Assembly (NCBI GenBank): GCA_033063855.1
Contig: CP093831.1
Location: forward strand, 21,886,001 to 21,950,000
DNA: 64,000 nt
Source of the DNA: Smittia aterrima
Taxonomy: Eukaryota > Arthropoda > Insecta > Diptera > Chironomidae
Direction of reading: 5' to 3'
In this document: positions 13,901 to 23,403 of the stretch, in pieces
How the letters are laid out: the number at the start of each line of letters is the position of its first letter
How positions within the stretch are numbered: the stretch's first letter is position 1
Translations under genes and position numbers: made by a program
The notes under the pieces: generated by a model
Told to the model about the DNA's origin: nothing
Seen by the model: the letters and a program-made list of their open reading frames with translations, nothing else
Databases searched by the model: none

Positions 13901-16305
13901 TCATTCGTTGCCCTTTCCTCGCAGAGTTGCCTGCTGTGTTCTTTAGGTCACTGAATGTCTTAGAGATCTGTCAGAGATTACGAAAACTTCACCATTTACC
14001 GCAAATCGACCGCCTTCAACTAAACTCTGTGATTTTATATCGTTTGTATGTCTCGTGATCTTTCATTGGATTGGCGAGCGTGTATTGAGAGTGATTGCTA
14101 CATTAAAGTTCATTAAAACGTCGTAAATGACTTTCTTTGCGCGGCTTATGAAGCCTTTATTGTCTGGTAAGTGTTTTTCTTTTTTTTTCAGTCTGAGACA
14201 ATGGTCACGCGAAGCTCTCCGTAGCTAATATGATAATTTTTTTCGTTACATAAACTTTTTTAACATTCAAAAACGAAATTTCCGTCTACTTTCTCTGCGC
14301 CTTTATCTTTAAAGTTTGCTCACACCGAGCGATGCTTGGATTTATTTTTATTTCGGAAGACACGCTGTGGAGAAATTGAAAAATGACTTCTGTTTGACTG
14401 TTTGCACACAAATCTCGAAGATTAAACTCGATGGATAACAACTCGTGATAGGAGTGAACGCAGAAACTGATTCATCATAACTCTGAAGCAGTTGTCATGG
14501 AAATCTGTGATTCTGTTGATGAAGAAACTTTCAAGCGCATTCAGACACAAAAAATGTTGTTAATTAATTTCAACTGAGTTCATGAAAACAATTTCAAAGC
14601 TCTGCGCTAGTTTTCCACTCACAAGTGTTTATTTGGTTGACGTGATAATTGACAGAAAAATGCTGTCGACGGGTGATAAGCGACGTGAGAATTGGATTCG
14701 GTATTTCGGGTGAAGAAAAAAGTTCTCAAACGATCATGAATGGTAATTAAGTAGAGCCAAGCCTCGCAATCGTAAAAGCTAACAGGCGACAGCTGCAGTC
14801 CTTTTATTTTTATTGAAAATAAAAGTGAACGGTCGTGAAAAGTTACCGCTGCTGGTAATTGATGTTTTCCTACAACGGCAAGCGTTAAGATCTCTTCAGC
14901 TCGCGTCTCAATCTTCGACGTGTTTCCATTCACGTTCGACGGAAGCCTTGACATCATTTTCAAGTGCGTAGTTATTCCCATCGGAACTCTCTCATTCTAT
15001 CAATTAAACGCAAAAATCTCCGAGACTACTTTAAGACCTGATAGTCATCGTCAATTGTTGTGAAATAATTTTTATCCATCAATTTCACAATAATCATTAT
15101 TTGATTGAGAAACGATTGGAGATGTGAAAATTAAAAGCTTCCTAGGCTTTTAAATAAATTACGCTGTCTCTAGGAGGCATCATTAGCAGTGCTGACAATG
15201 TCATTAATGAGGGGGATCTCTCGAATATTTCACTAATTAAGCTAAATCTTATCTTTCGCTTTGCTCATTTTAATTTCAACAACTCATTTTTCTACTTACA
15301 TGTTTAACTCACTCGTCAGAGTGAATTTCAAAAGTCCAATAAATGAAATTGTGTCAATCAAGCAGCTCAAATATTTCGATTGCTGTATCAGCTTCGACTA
15401 CAATGTTGTAATTATTTAAACATAAGCTCATCAAGCACTTGTTCAACACTTCAAACAATTTGCTGCTTGTTTTGTATTCACTCTTTTCAATTAAACCAGC
15501 AAAATCGGGTTAGCAATTTCTCAAACTTCAATCTAAGTATTTTTTTTATTCTTCATAAAGTTCAAAAGATACACAAAGATTTTTTTCTCTCACTCTTTCA
15601 CAAATATTCAATGACTCAAGAAAATAACAACACAACAGGTAGAAAAAATATTGTTGAAGAGTCGCTTAAAACACGTCCGATAAATTCCAAGACAAAACTA
15701 AAACTGTTTGACTTTGAAAGCAAAAGCAATTTTACCACGTTTTGGATTTCTTCGCTCGCGAGAGGAAAAATATTGCGCAAGTTGATTTAAGTCGCGCAAG
15801 TTTAACTTAGGAGAGCGACGGGTTGTTACTCAGAGAGAGTTTCTTTTGACTCTCTTTAATGAGCTTTCTGCTTTATCGATAATTTCTACTTGCAAAGGAT
15901 TCTTAAAGCAAGTGTTCTGATTAGATTTCACAGAACGTTAACACGTTTTCAAATTAAGCTTTACAAGTTTTCCAAATCTTGTGTACATCAACATTACAAC
16001 TCAATCGAAGTCAATGTCTTGTCAATATCATCAATAAAACATCAACGAGTCTTTACATCACGACAGCAAAGTGTTTTCGATAAAAAAGCATCAAATGGAA
16101 ATCGAGAGTATCTAAAACCATTAAGCGAGGTTCAGATCTAAATGGATATCCATTAGGAAATTGAGATTTTTTTTAATTTGAAAAATTCGTGAGCAAATGT
16201 TGTTGACACGATTTTCATAACGCGAATAAAGTATTCAAGAGATAAATGAACAAAAAATCTCGCTAAAACTTGCAAACATAAAAGGTATTTGAAGTACAAA
16301 CTAAA
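4911..16305. other. 11.4-kb spacer without a recognisable gene
   Basis: This AT-rich stretch separates the convergent 3' ends of copies B (+) and C (-). The longest open frame is 136 codons (15380-15790 +). It has low-complexity composition, no recognisable domain and no convincing splice signals. A pyrimidine-rich run lies near 10119-10142. I see no IR-like fragments, tRNA or transposase here. It could hold regulatory DNA or introns of a gene outside the window, but nothing in it supports a specific claim. Confidence 0.6.
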
Positions 16306-18144
16306 TTAATCCTCCTCGATATTCACAGCAATCATGACTTGTTCTGCAGTCAAATATTTGCTTTCAACTCTGAACTGCGTATTCTGACGTTTTGTAGTAT
16401 AAAATGCTTCCAGAATGTATTTCGTGATGATGTAATCTCTCAATGTTATCAGCCATTCGAAGATGAAGGCAATGACTGCCAGCAGCAAACTTGAAGTCCA
16501 AATGACAAATCCAGGTTCAAGCATCTTCATAGTTAAAACTTTCGGTTCGTGGATTGTTCTAAAGCGTTTGTGATCTACATTCGGCCATTGATTATTTTCA
16601 TGTACATAAAAATCTGTGGCTTTGTAAGTGAAAAATTGTTGAAGCTTTTGGTCAATAACCTCGAAGAGAGGATGATGTCGTGGAAACTTTAGTCCGCAGA
16701 TATTGGCAGCAAACTCCTCTTTTTTGAGATTTTCAATTATTTTTTTTTGATCTTTTAAAGAAACACCAGCATAGAAAGTGAAAGTGTTTTGACTCCTGGC
16801 TTTTCGATGTCCTTTTGCATGAAATCGTACATCTTTCCCTGCCATGCTGTCCGAATGATCAAGCAATAAAGGATGAACATCATGGTGAAAAATCTTGGGA
16901 AGTTTAATCGCGGCACAATGTCTTGCGAGTGTCCGAAGAAAATACGAATTACGTTCAACGATGGCGTCGACACGTTTTCGCCTATGATGAAGTTTCTTGT
17001 TGATCTGTTTACGCAACAATACAAAATCAGAATCGTCGCGAATGCAGCAATGAAAAAAATTGCAATCAATGTCCAAGTGAAGTTGTCAAAAGGCATCAAC
17101 AGCTTCTAGTACTCAGAATAAAATTCTGGTTTATCGGTTGTCATCAAACGCGAAATTGTATAATCAGTTGGGTAAGTAATGAAATTGAGATCGCACCTAA
17201 TTAAAACATAATAAAAATTGATAAGGAAGTCGCTTTTCAAGAAATACTTACGAATCGTTGTTCCGATATCTGTCATTGTTAACAGCAGTCAAATATCCTT
17301 TTGAATTTAACAAATCAGATTGCATTTCCCCAGATCTTTTAATGAGATTAGCGTTAATGTTTTTATCAAATATCAATTCAAGAGATGCATCCAACATTGT
17401 TATCGCGAACGGTTCATCCTCATAAACGATTGTGCAGCCATGAAGGTTTGTCATCTTTTTAATCGAGAATTTATCATTTTCCCACTTTTTCGTGATTTTT
17501 TCGAATTTGTTGACTTCAATCAATGTCAGTTCTCGACATTTTCCAGGAGAGAACCAAACGAATGTCAGAAGTTTAATGTAATTTTCTTCTTCAATGAGAA
17601 AGTATTCGTATTGGATTATATCCAGGAGATAAGAATTGAAATCAGCTTCTTTGTGGACTTCATTCCATGCTTTTTCTACTATTTCGGTTATTTTGTTGTT
17701 CTTAGCTCTTTCCGCGACATCGGCTTTGAGAGATTCAATTTCTTTGATAGTGACGTTTTGGCAAAACACGAAAAGTTGTAGCGGTTTGAAGTATTCGTTG
17801 TTTAGAATCAACTTTTGATTGAAATCCTTGACGAGTGAAAAATTGTTGAAGGTTATGAGAGCTGAGGAGTCGAGAAATACTTTGTCTTGGTCCAGTTGCA
17901 AGTTCTTCAGTTGAAATGGCATCGCGTTCTCGTTCAAACTCTTCAGAACCAATGACGTAACCGTGTCCGAGTCTACGCCATAATTGTTGATGAACATTCT
18001 CGTTTCCACGGTGAACAAGTGACGAGTTATGTTCTTCAATGCTTTCGACCAAGTTTGCTCAGAAGAATTGTCACTTAACAAAATTCCTTCGCACAACACT
18101 CTCAAAAACAACAAAATCAAAACGAAAATTTCCATTTTCTTCAA
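16306..18144 (-). pseudogene. Divergent ionotropic receptor copy C, disrupted by nonsense codon and fusion deletion
   Basis: Exon 1 is intact (18144-17252, 297 codons plus TC, normal donor), and exon 2 starts normally at 17196. A TAG at 17108-17106 then replaces the GAG codon found in every other copy, just before TM1 (TCT GAG TAC TAG AAG). Exon 2 also fails to reach its usual SEISKR end. Near 16785 a deletion has removed about 115 nt of exon 2, the second intron and about 80 nt of exon 3, and it joins the two remnants out of frame. The rest of exon 3 (to the stop at 16306) is open and keeps S2 and TM3. The alternative start at 18135 would drop three residues. The two lesions make a working receptor unlikely. 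Readthrough could rescue the TAG but not the frameshifted fusion. Confidence 0.85.
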
Positions 18145-18506
18145 AGTTTTTTATTTCAACTTATTAGCTCAACGAAATCCACTCAACTGACAAGATGAAA
18201 CGTTTGTTCTATCGATAAAAAAAATTGAACATGTTCAAGACATGTTTTATGTTGTTGAGAGTAAAACGAATGTTATCAGCATTAGGAATTATTCTAGACT
18301 GGAAAAACATTTTAGTTACACACATTGTGCTTGATTGATCTTAGATAAAATGACAAACAATTTTGTTTTCCTGAAGTGCTGTGCATTCCTAGTAATTAAC
18401 CTTCACGACTAAATCAGAATTGATATTGATACAAATCGTGAAACTGATAATTTGGTGTGGCTTAAATTTGGCTCAAATTTCCAGACTAGTCCCTAACTCG
18501 AAAGTT
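18145..18506 (-). promoter_or_regulatory. Promoter region of copy C
   Basis: This spacer between the start of C and the end of D contains the perfect palindrome TTGAACATGTTCAA at 18225-18238, about 80-90 bp upstream of the start, followed (reading in gene direction toward the start) by TTTTTATCGAT. This is the same class of box as in copies A, B and relic J. An initiator-like GTCAGTTGAGTG lies near 18181-18192 on the minus strand. Confidence 0.5.
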
Positions 18507-20593
18507 CTACTCTTCTTCTATTACAATTTCAATCGTGACTTGTTCTGATTTTCTGCTAATTGCTTTCAACTGCTTGAATTCTGTATTCTGACGCCTTGTA
18601 GTGTAAAATGCTTCCAGAATGTATTTCATGACGATGTAATCCCTCAATGTTATCAACCATTCGAAGATGAATGCAGCGACTGCCAGCAGCAAACTTAAAG
18701 TCCAAATGACAAATCCAGGTTCAAGCATCTTCATAGTTAATTTTTTCGGTTCGTGGATTGTTCTAAAGCGCTTGTCATTTTCATTTGGCCATTGCGAATC
18801 GGCAAAATCAAAGAGTTTGTAGGTAAATAAATGTTCAAGTTTTTGGTCAAGAACCTCGAAGAAAGGATGATGACGAGGAAATTTTAGTCCACAGATACTA
18901 AGAGCAAACTCTTCTTTCATGAGAGTTTTTAATAATTCTTTTTGTTTTTCTTTTTTTTCTGCATTGAAAGTATATGAATTGGTTTGAAAAGCTAGTCTTG
19001 TCCCATATTTAATATTTTCCTCCCATGAAAAAATAGTTCCCCTGTTAATAAAAAGTAATTTGTTATTAGGACTGCCGTTTCAGGTTAAAGGTTCAGGTAA
19101 ATATGTTTTACAACTTCTTACCTTTTAGAAATTTCTGAATCCGAAAACTTCTCCTTGAAATTATTTTGCATCCAAAAGTTGTAGCCTCGCTCGATCATTT
19201 GTTCAATTGTGTCTACTCCTGGTTTTTTGACGTCCTTTTGCATGAACTCGAACATCTTTCCCTGCCATGCTGTCCGAATGATCAAGCAATAAAGAATGAA
19301 CATCATCATGAGGAATCTAGCGAAGTTTCTCCGAGGTACAACGATTTGTGAGATTCCAAAGAAAATACGAACAATGTTCAACGATGGCGTTGTGACGTTT
19401 GAGTCAATGACGAAGTTTCTTGTGGATCTGTTTACGCAGCAATACAAAATGGGAATCGTCGCAAAAGCAGCCAAGAAGAAAATTGCAATCAAAGCCCAAG
19501 TGAAGTTGTCAAAAGGCATCAACAGCTTCTCATATTCAGAATAAAATTCTGGTGTATCGAACGAAATCAAACGGGAAGTTGTATATTCAACTGGGTACGT
19601 AATGAAGTAGAGGTGGAACCTGATTAAAACATTAACAGAATTTAGTAATAAACAAAGAAGTTATTTTTAAAGAATTACTTACGAATCGTTCTTTGTGTAG
19701 CGATATCTGCCACTGTTAACATCAGTCAAATATGCTTTTGATTGAAACAAATCAAGAGACATTTTCCCAGATCTTCTTTTTAAAGAAGCGTTTAAGCTTT
19801 CGTACAACTTCAAAAAAACAAAATCCAACAATGTAAATGACGACAGTGCTAATCCCGAAAAATCTAGTGGTTCTTCATCATAAACGATCTTGCATCCATG
19901 AAGATTTGCCATCTTTTTCATTGAGAATTTGTCGTTTTCCCACTTTTCCGTAATTTTGTTGAATTTGTTGACTTCTATCAATGTCAGTTCTCGGCATTTT
20001 CCAGGAGAGAACCAAAGGAAAGTTAGAAGTTTAATGTAGTTTTCTTCGTCAACGAGAAAGTATTCGTATTGGATGATGTCCAGGAGATAAGAATTGAAAT
20101 CAGCTTCTTTGTGAACTCCATCCCATGCTTTATGCACTATTTCGGTTATTTTGTTGTTCTCTGCTCTTTCTTTGACATCGACTTTGAGACATTCAAGGTC
20201 TTTGATGGTAACGTTTTGGCAAAACACGAAAAGCTGTAGCGGTTTGAAATATTCGTTGATCAGAGACAACTTTTGATTGAAATCTTTGACGAGTTCAAAA
20301 TTGTTGAAAGTTATAAGAGCTGAGGAGTCGAGAAAGACTTTGTCTTGGTCCAGTTGCAAGTTTTTCAGTTGAAATGGCATCTCATTCTCGTTTAAATTCT
20401 TCAGAACCATTGACGTAATTGTGTCCGAGTCTACGCCATAATTGTTGATGAACATTCGCGTTTCCAAGGTGAACAAGTGACGAGTGATGTTCCCAAATGC
20501 CTTCGACCAGATTTGCTCTAAAGAATTCTCACTTAACAAAATTTCTTCGCACAACACTCTCAAAAACAACACAAGCAAAAGAAAAATTTTCAT
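18507..20593 (-). CDS. Divergent ionotropic receptor, array copy D (3 exons, intact)
   Basis: Spliced CDS on the minus strand: 20593-19683, 19619-19122, 19041-18507, 647 aa. Exon 2 is the invariant 498 nt. It has a signal peptide (MKIFLLLVLFLRVLCEE), an N-terminal region with QLKNLQLDQDKVFLDSS and FVFCQNVTIKD blocks, TM1 at FTWALIAIFFLAAF, pore loop TPSLNIVRIFFGIS, TM2 ending RTAWQGKMFEFM, S2 block LSICGLKFPRHHP and TM3 FVIWTLSLLLAVAAF. The tail ends in EQVTIEIVIEEE, which defines one of two tail classes in the array. Oddity: the exon 1/2 junction encodes SFHLYFIT where most copies have SFDLNFIT. The N-terminal 30 residues of exon 3 are copy-specific. Ligand unknown. Confidence 0.88.
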
Positions 20594-20690
20594 TTTCTTA
20601 ACTAAAATTTTCTATTTTCAACTTATTAACTCGAAAAAACTCACTCAACTGAAAAAAGTTTCTACAAGGAACAAAACGCTGGTTGATCTG

Positions 20691-20731
20691 TCCAATTGAT
20701 AAAAATGTTTCAACATGTTTACATTATCAGG
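20691..20731 (-). promoter_or_regulatory. Conserved upstream box of copy D
   Basis: The + strand reads TCCAATTGATAAAAATGTTT followed by CAACATGTTTACATTATCAGG, ending about 140 bp upstream of the start. The same block occurs before copies G, I, K, M and K'. The core AACATGTT is palindromic. Confidence 0.55.
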
Positions 20732-20989
20732 TCCTGGAAAAGTTTAATCAACATAAGGAAATATTCAAGGTTTTAAGAATTTTTTCAGTTGCACAGTTCG
20801 TGATAGATCTTTGATAGAAAGAAAAACTTTGGTTGTCAACAGAATGGGCTATGCGGCCTTTGCCTCTCTTGTAAATTTGATTGAAATGAAAGTCAGACAT
20901 TAAAAGTTTTAAAAGGAAATAAAATCGATACACGATGCTTAATCGAAGTGATTAATTTTAAAACAATCGAAAAATCAAATAGTCTAATC

Positions 20990-21165
20990 GAGTAAAACCA
21001 AGATGGAGGTACTCTGTATTGTACTAGTACAATACCTGTACCAATGAGGAGCCATAATACCTCGAGAATACCTAATAGGTATTCTTGCTGGTACTTTATT
21101 ACTCAAGAATACCCGAAAAAGTACTTTGGCTGGTACTTGAATACCTCGTAAAATACTTCTTCACT
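20990..21165. repeat. GGTACT/AATACC-rich short-motif stretch
   Basis: About 175 bp in which variants of AATACC, GGTACT and GTACTT recur many times in both orientations, for example TTGTACTAGTACAA near 21018. It ends just before the terminal inverted repeat of the next element. It resembles a degenerate simple repeat or the interior of a palindromic element. No coding potential is seen. Confidence 0.45.
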
Positions 21166-21173
21166 TAAAGTTT

Positions 21174-21883
21174 TAGGGTTTTTCATCCGAAGGATGGAAC
21201 ACTCTATTGTGGCCGCTTTGTCCGTGGTCCGTCTTCCGTAGTCCGTCGTCCGGTATTGAGTTAACTCGCGAATGCAATGAGCTAGCGAATTGACTTCTTC
21301 ACCAGTCGATAGAGAATTAAAATTGGGAAAAGTACTTTTGAGGATTTTAGGCTAGCTCATCAGGATCGGGTCCACGGGCCCAAAACCTGGAATCTCCATA
21401 CAAAAAGTCGATTTTAAGTTTTGAAATACGTTTTCTCGAAAACGGATGCACATTTCCGCTGTGACTTGTTCACAAGAAGTGATCAGCATGTTGAATCGAG
21501 TGCATGTATCTTATAGCTGACCAGATCTGGGTCCACCTTTTGCCAGCGCCAAGTGAAACTTCTGTTCCTTTAGAGTTAGAACTTTGAATTCTTTACATAA
21601 AATGGTCAGCTCGACTTGACAAAGCAATAAATCCCAGAAATTCCAAGCTCCGCACATTGGATCCGTCTCTGGTCAGCTCAAAGTGAAATTTCGTTCCCTT
21701 TAGAGCTAGAGCATTGAGTTCTTTACATGAAATGTTTAACTGGTCACGACTAAGAGATAAATCCCAGAAAATCCAAGCTCCATTCATTGGATCCACCTCT
21801 GGTGAGCTCAAAGTGAAACTTCGGTAAACAAACCAAGTAAAATGTCCCCTGTAACCAGTTCATCCAGAGGATGAAAAACCCTA
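21174..21883. mobile_element. Non-autonomous element with 15-bp terminal inverted repeats
   Basis: TAGGGTTTTTCATCC at 21174-21188 is matched perfectly by its reverse complement GGATGAAAAACCCTA at 21869-21883, giving a 710-bp element. The left end adds a small hairpin (CATCCGAAGGATG). The interior has no transposase-like frame. It holds a tandem repeat with a 130-bp period (21551-21824) and a TCCGT-rich patch near 21225-21252. A related interior fragment occurs inverted at about 31905-32075. Family unknown; a MITE-like DNA transposon relic is the best guess. Confidence 0.55.
21551..21824. repeat. 130-bp tandem repeat, about 2.1 copies
   Basis: AAGTGAAACTTC-type starts recur at 21551, 21681 and 21811, exactly 130 bp apart. 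The units share TTTAGAG(T/C)TAGA, TTCTTTACAT, ATAAATCCCAGAAA and CATTGGATCC. They differ by scattered substitutions. Confidence 0.7.
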
Positions 21884-22142
21884 CAGTAAGTTCGTTACGA
21901 ACTGCTACTGCCACTTGTTTTTTTTTCTGTTTCAAATAAATTTACACATTTTAAAAACGGAACGAGATAGCGGTTTGAAGTCTTTTGCAAATAGTTTTAG
22001 AAGAATGTGGACAAAATTTCTGGGTACTAGGATCGGGTTCATTGGATCCTGATATGATGGGCACTATATTTACACAAGCAAAATTCAGAAAAATCAAACC
22101 TAAACGGGGTGGGGTGTTTTTTCCAAGAAATATATATAATTA

Positions 22143-22462
22143 CAGTCAGAACCGAAAGTATGTCAACACTTTTTATTTTATCAAAATTTTGGTTTCAGGA
22201 AGAAATATTTTACGAACGCGTAAACATAGAGAGTTGATTTAAATTGTTATAGGATTTTTATTCAGCTTCATTTCCCATATTGATGAAATATTAATAATAG
22301 TTACTTTAACGGAAAATATGAACATAAACAAAAAATGGCGATTTCAAAAATGCACAGAATGTATGTCAACACAATTGATTTTGATTTTTAGAAGAGCTTC
22401 TCGGTAATTTTAATAAAATTTTGATAAAATAAAAAGTGTTGACATACTTTCGGTTTTGACTG
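22143..22462. mobile_element. Tc1/mariner-type MITE, 320 bp
   Basis: Two 48-bp terminal inverted repeats, 22143-22190 and 22415-22462, begin CAGTCAGAACCGAAAGTATG on the left and, in reverse complement, CAGTCAAAACCGAAAGTATG on the right. They differ at a single position. TA dinucleotides immediately flank both ends (22141-22142 and 22463-22464), matching the TA target duplication of Tc1/mariner transposons. The interior is AT-rich, lacks a transposase and repeats part of the terminal motif (GTATGTCAACAC near 22361). It is non-autonomous, and its near-perfect TIRs indicate a fairly young insertion. Confidence 0.85.
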
Positions 22463-22481
22463 TATATAGAAACATTCACAC

Positions 22482-22596
22482 TACCGAAATAGGAAAAACA
22501 TATTTCACCCGCGCTGGGATTCGAACACAGGCCCTTCTGATCACCGGTCCGTTGCTCTTGCCACTAAGCTGTCACGGTATTTTTCCTATCTCGGCA
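22482..22596 (-). mobile_element. tRNA-like (SINE-type) sequence inside an inverted repeat
   Basis: On the minus strand the centre reads AGCTTAGTGGCAAGAGCA (A-box-like), then GGTGATCAGAAGG, then TGTTCGAATCCCAGC (B-box / T-arm-like), spaced as in a tRNA. The acceptor stem does not pair well, so a working tRNA is unlikely and a tRNA-derived SINE head is more plausible. It is flanked by 17-bp inverted arms, TACCGAAATAGGAAAAA at 22482-22498 and TTTTTCCTATCTCGGCA at 22580-22596, with two mismatches. It sits directly beside the MITE and abuts the truncated end of relic E. Confidence 0.5.
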
Positions 22597-22612
22597 GAAT
22601 CGCCTCTTATTT

Positions 22613-22905
22613 TTTCAACAAGCGACTGCCAAAAGCAAACTTAAAGTCACAATAACAAATCCTGGTTCAAGCATCTTCATAGTTAATACTATCGATTCGT
22701 TGATTGTTCTAAAACGCTTGTGATCTACATTCGGCCATGGAAAATCGGCTAAATCAGCGATTATATGTGTGATGGGGAGTTTGTGACTCACAAATTGTGA
22801 GTAAAACATTTTTCAAGTGAGTCACGTTCCCAAATGAATTGAACCAGGTTGGCTCCAAAGGTTTTTCACTTAACAAAACAACGAAATCAAAACTAAAATT
22901 TGCAT
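22613..22905 (-). pseudogene. IR relic E: signal-peptide fragment fused to exon 3 fragment
   Basis: Bases 22905 to about 22810 match the first part of exon 1 (signal peptide region with early stops), and 22809-22613 match the centre of exon 3 (WPNVDHKRFRTINE, EPGFVIVTLSLLLAVA). Everything between (most of exon 1, all of exon 2, both introns and the start of exon 3) is gone. The 3' end is cut within TM3, next to the tRNA-like repeat. Not functional. Confidence 0.85.
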
Positions 22906-23403
22906 TTTCTTTAAAGTTTTTTATTTCAACTTATTAGCACAACGAAATCCACTCAACTGACTGAACGAAACGGATGCTAGCCTAGGACGCGAGTTTTATC
23001 AGCATAAGAAATTATTCTAAACATGAAGAACATTTTAGTTACACACATTGTGCGTGATTGATCTTAGATAAAATGACAATCAAAATATTGGTTTTCTTGA
23101 AGTAGTTCAGTGCATTTCTAGCAATTAACCTTTAAGACTAAATCAGAACGAAAGTCAGACATTAAAAGTTTTAAAAGGAAATAAAATCGATACACGATGC
23201 TTAATCGAAGTGATTAATTTTAAAACAATTGAAAAGTCAAATATAGTCTAGTAGAGTAAAAACTAAAATTATTGATTCCTTGCGACTAGCCAATTTCAAC
23301 CTTCTCGCTCAAATCCAAAAGGTTGTAGTGCGATTGTTGTTCCAAGTTACAAGTTATGCTCTACAACGTCTTATTTTTTTTCGTGAATCAAGTCAATTGT
23401 GTT
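22906..23403. other. Spacer between relics E and F
   Basis: This is the remnant leader and promoter of relic E plus the 3' flank of copy F. Compared with the leader of relic J, the section carrying the AACATGTT palindrome is missing between GGATGCTAGCCTAG and GACGCGAGTTTTATCAGC. Bases 23160-23230 carry the block AATCGATACACGATGCTTAA, which recurs in the flanks of several other copies. No gene seen. Confidence 0.55.

Noticed and set aside
14619..14981. 120-codon minus-strand frame
   Set aside because: No recognisable motif, signal peptide or splice context.
15380..15790. 136-codon frame in the 11.4-kb spacer
   Set aside because: Low-complexity composition and no recognisable domain, promoter-like context or splice partner; expected by chance in a spacer of this size.
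19296..19544. Open frames of 60-100 codons on the strand opposite exon 2, repeated in nearly every copy
   Set aside because: They recur only because exon 2 itself is highly conserved. They have no start context, splice partners or domains, so they are shadows of the receptor frame.
21551..21824. CRISPR-like or satellite array
   Set aside because: Only about two 130-bp units with no spacer structure, inside a TIR element in an insect genome.
22515..22577. Functional tRNA gene
   Set aside because: The A- and B-box-like motifs are present, but the acceptor stem does not pair and the anticodon arm is not clean; a tRNA-derived repeat is more likely.
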